From assembly GCA_023052935.1 (NCBI GenBank), contig CM041293.1:167297341-167361340 (forward strand): 64,000 nucleotides of DNA, given 5' to 3'. This DNA is from Piezodorus guildinii (taxonomy: Eukaryota > Arthropoda > Insecta > Hemiptera > Pentatomidae). The position numbers and the translations under genes are program-made. A model generated the notes under the pieces. It did no database searches, was not told where the DNA came from, and saw only the letters and a list, made by a program, of their open reading frames with translations. Position 1 is the first letter of the stretch; the number at the start of each line of letters is the position of its first letter. This document shows, piece by piece, positions 63,481 to 64,000 of the stretch.

Positions 63481-64000
63481 TTTTATTTTTTATCAACATT
63501 TATTTCTAATTATTATTATTATTATTATTATTATTACTTATGGAGAATCAATCATTTCTTTCACTAGAAAACCAAAAACCGATTTTGACGGATGGGTGAA
63601 ATTAGTAAATAAAGTGGAAGGAAGGGAATAGATGTAAAGAAGTTGGCCACCGGAGTGCATCACAAGTTTTGATTGACTCTGCAAGTTTTAACTTCCCCAT
63701 TCCAACCTTCAGCGGAATCCTGGAGACAGCCCATGTCGCACCGAAATGGTTTTGTAATTGTTTGAGTTGAGCCCTCCTCATGCATGAACAGTCCATTTGA
63801 TTGAAACTCTATTTGTCAAAGGGCTTGTGTGTTCGTGGAAATGGGTCTGAATGCACGCTAACCTCCAAGCACCTGTAGGTTATCCGATAGATTATGGAGA
63901 TAATAATTTATAAATTGCAACACGTTAAAATAAAAGAGAAAAAATCGTCACTATAATAAAAAATCTTTAAAGAAAACTATAATTGAAAGAACGCATGATT
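63481..64000. other. No gene; unique GC-richer block 63620-63860
   Basis: A short ATT repeat lies at 63507-63535. 63620-63860 is less AT-rich and unrepeated; a minus-strand frame of 64 codons (63602-63796) has no family resemblance. Possible conserved non-coding block. Confidence 0.3.

Noticed and set aside
1..64000. CRISPR arrays, bacterial operons, rRNA genes
   Set aside because: None seen. Repeats are dispersed or microsatellite-like, and coding is all eukaryotic transposon or one spliced exon.

Overview
The window is animal nuclear DNA, almost certainly from an insect (order not resolvable; a hemipteran-like repeat mix is a guess). It is AT-rich, has no prokaryotic gene layout, and is built mostly of transposable elements: non-LTR retrotransposons of the Jockey, I-like (RNase H-bearing) and RTE types, Penelope-like elements (PLEs), mariner and Tc1 transposons, a PIF/Harbinger transposon, two tRNA-derived SINE families and a roughly 0.7-1 kb non-autonomous family with Helentron/DINE-like architecture. 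The only host coding sequence I can support is one 151-bp immunoglobulin-domain exon at 34661-34811 on the minus strand, with good splice sites. The simplest reading is that most of the window is intron of a neuronal Ig-superfamily adhesion gene transcribed right to left.

Layout. 0-6 kb: a Tc1 relic fused to a mariner relic, a PLE end, a truncated Jockey-type LINE, and a PLE with inverted terminal repeats flanking reverse transcriptase (RT) remains. 6-24 kb: SINE-2 and DINE-like copies inserted in each other, many short 3' ends of one Jockey-type family (here Jockey-B), RTE-type 3' ends and AT-rich satellites. 25-32 kb: an I-like LINE inside a SINE-1 (12-bp target duplication), two internally deleted mariners, and another I-like LINE inside a Jockey-A 3' end. 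34-40 kb: the Ig exon, an I-like LINE with a 14-bp target duplication, and a Harbinger element (TIRs, 3-bp TCA duplication) that carries a PLE with a GIY-YIG endonuclease. 43-54.6 kb: an old minus-strand Jockey-A relic split by a full-length copy A (minus, both ORFs open, 14-bp target duplication), a SINE-1, and a full-length copy B (plus, 12-bp target duplication, two lesions). 54.7-64 kb: DINE-like copies, an RTE RT pseudogene, a LINE ORF1 fragment and another Jockey-type 3' half.

There is no operon-like cooperation; the functional links are those of elements and their parasites. SINEs and DINE-like elements carry no proteins and depend on enzymes encoded elsewhere. Jockey-A copy A is the only locus that still looks able to make its own retrotransposition proteins. 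The most notable points are the zero-gap in-frame stop/start between Jockey-A ORF1 and ORF2, two different 3'UTRs on the same Jockey coding body, hammerhead-ribozyme-like cores in the PLE ends, a mariner ORF kept open across loss of its catalytic middle, and the DINE-like family with an internal CA microsatellite.
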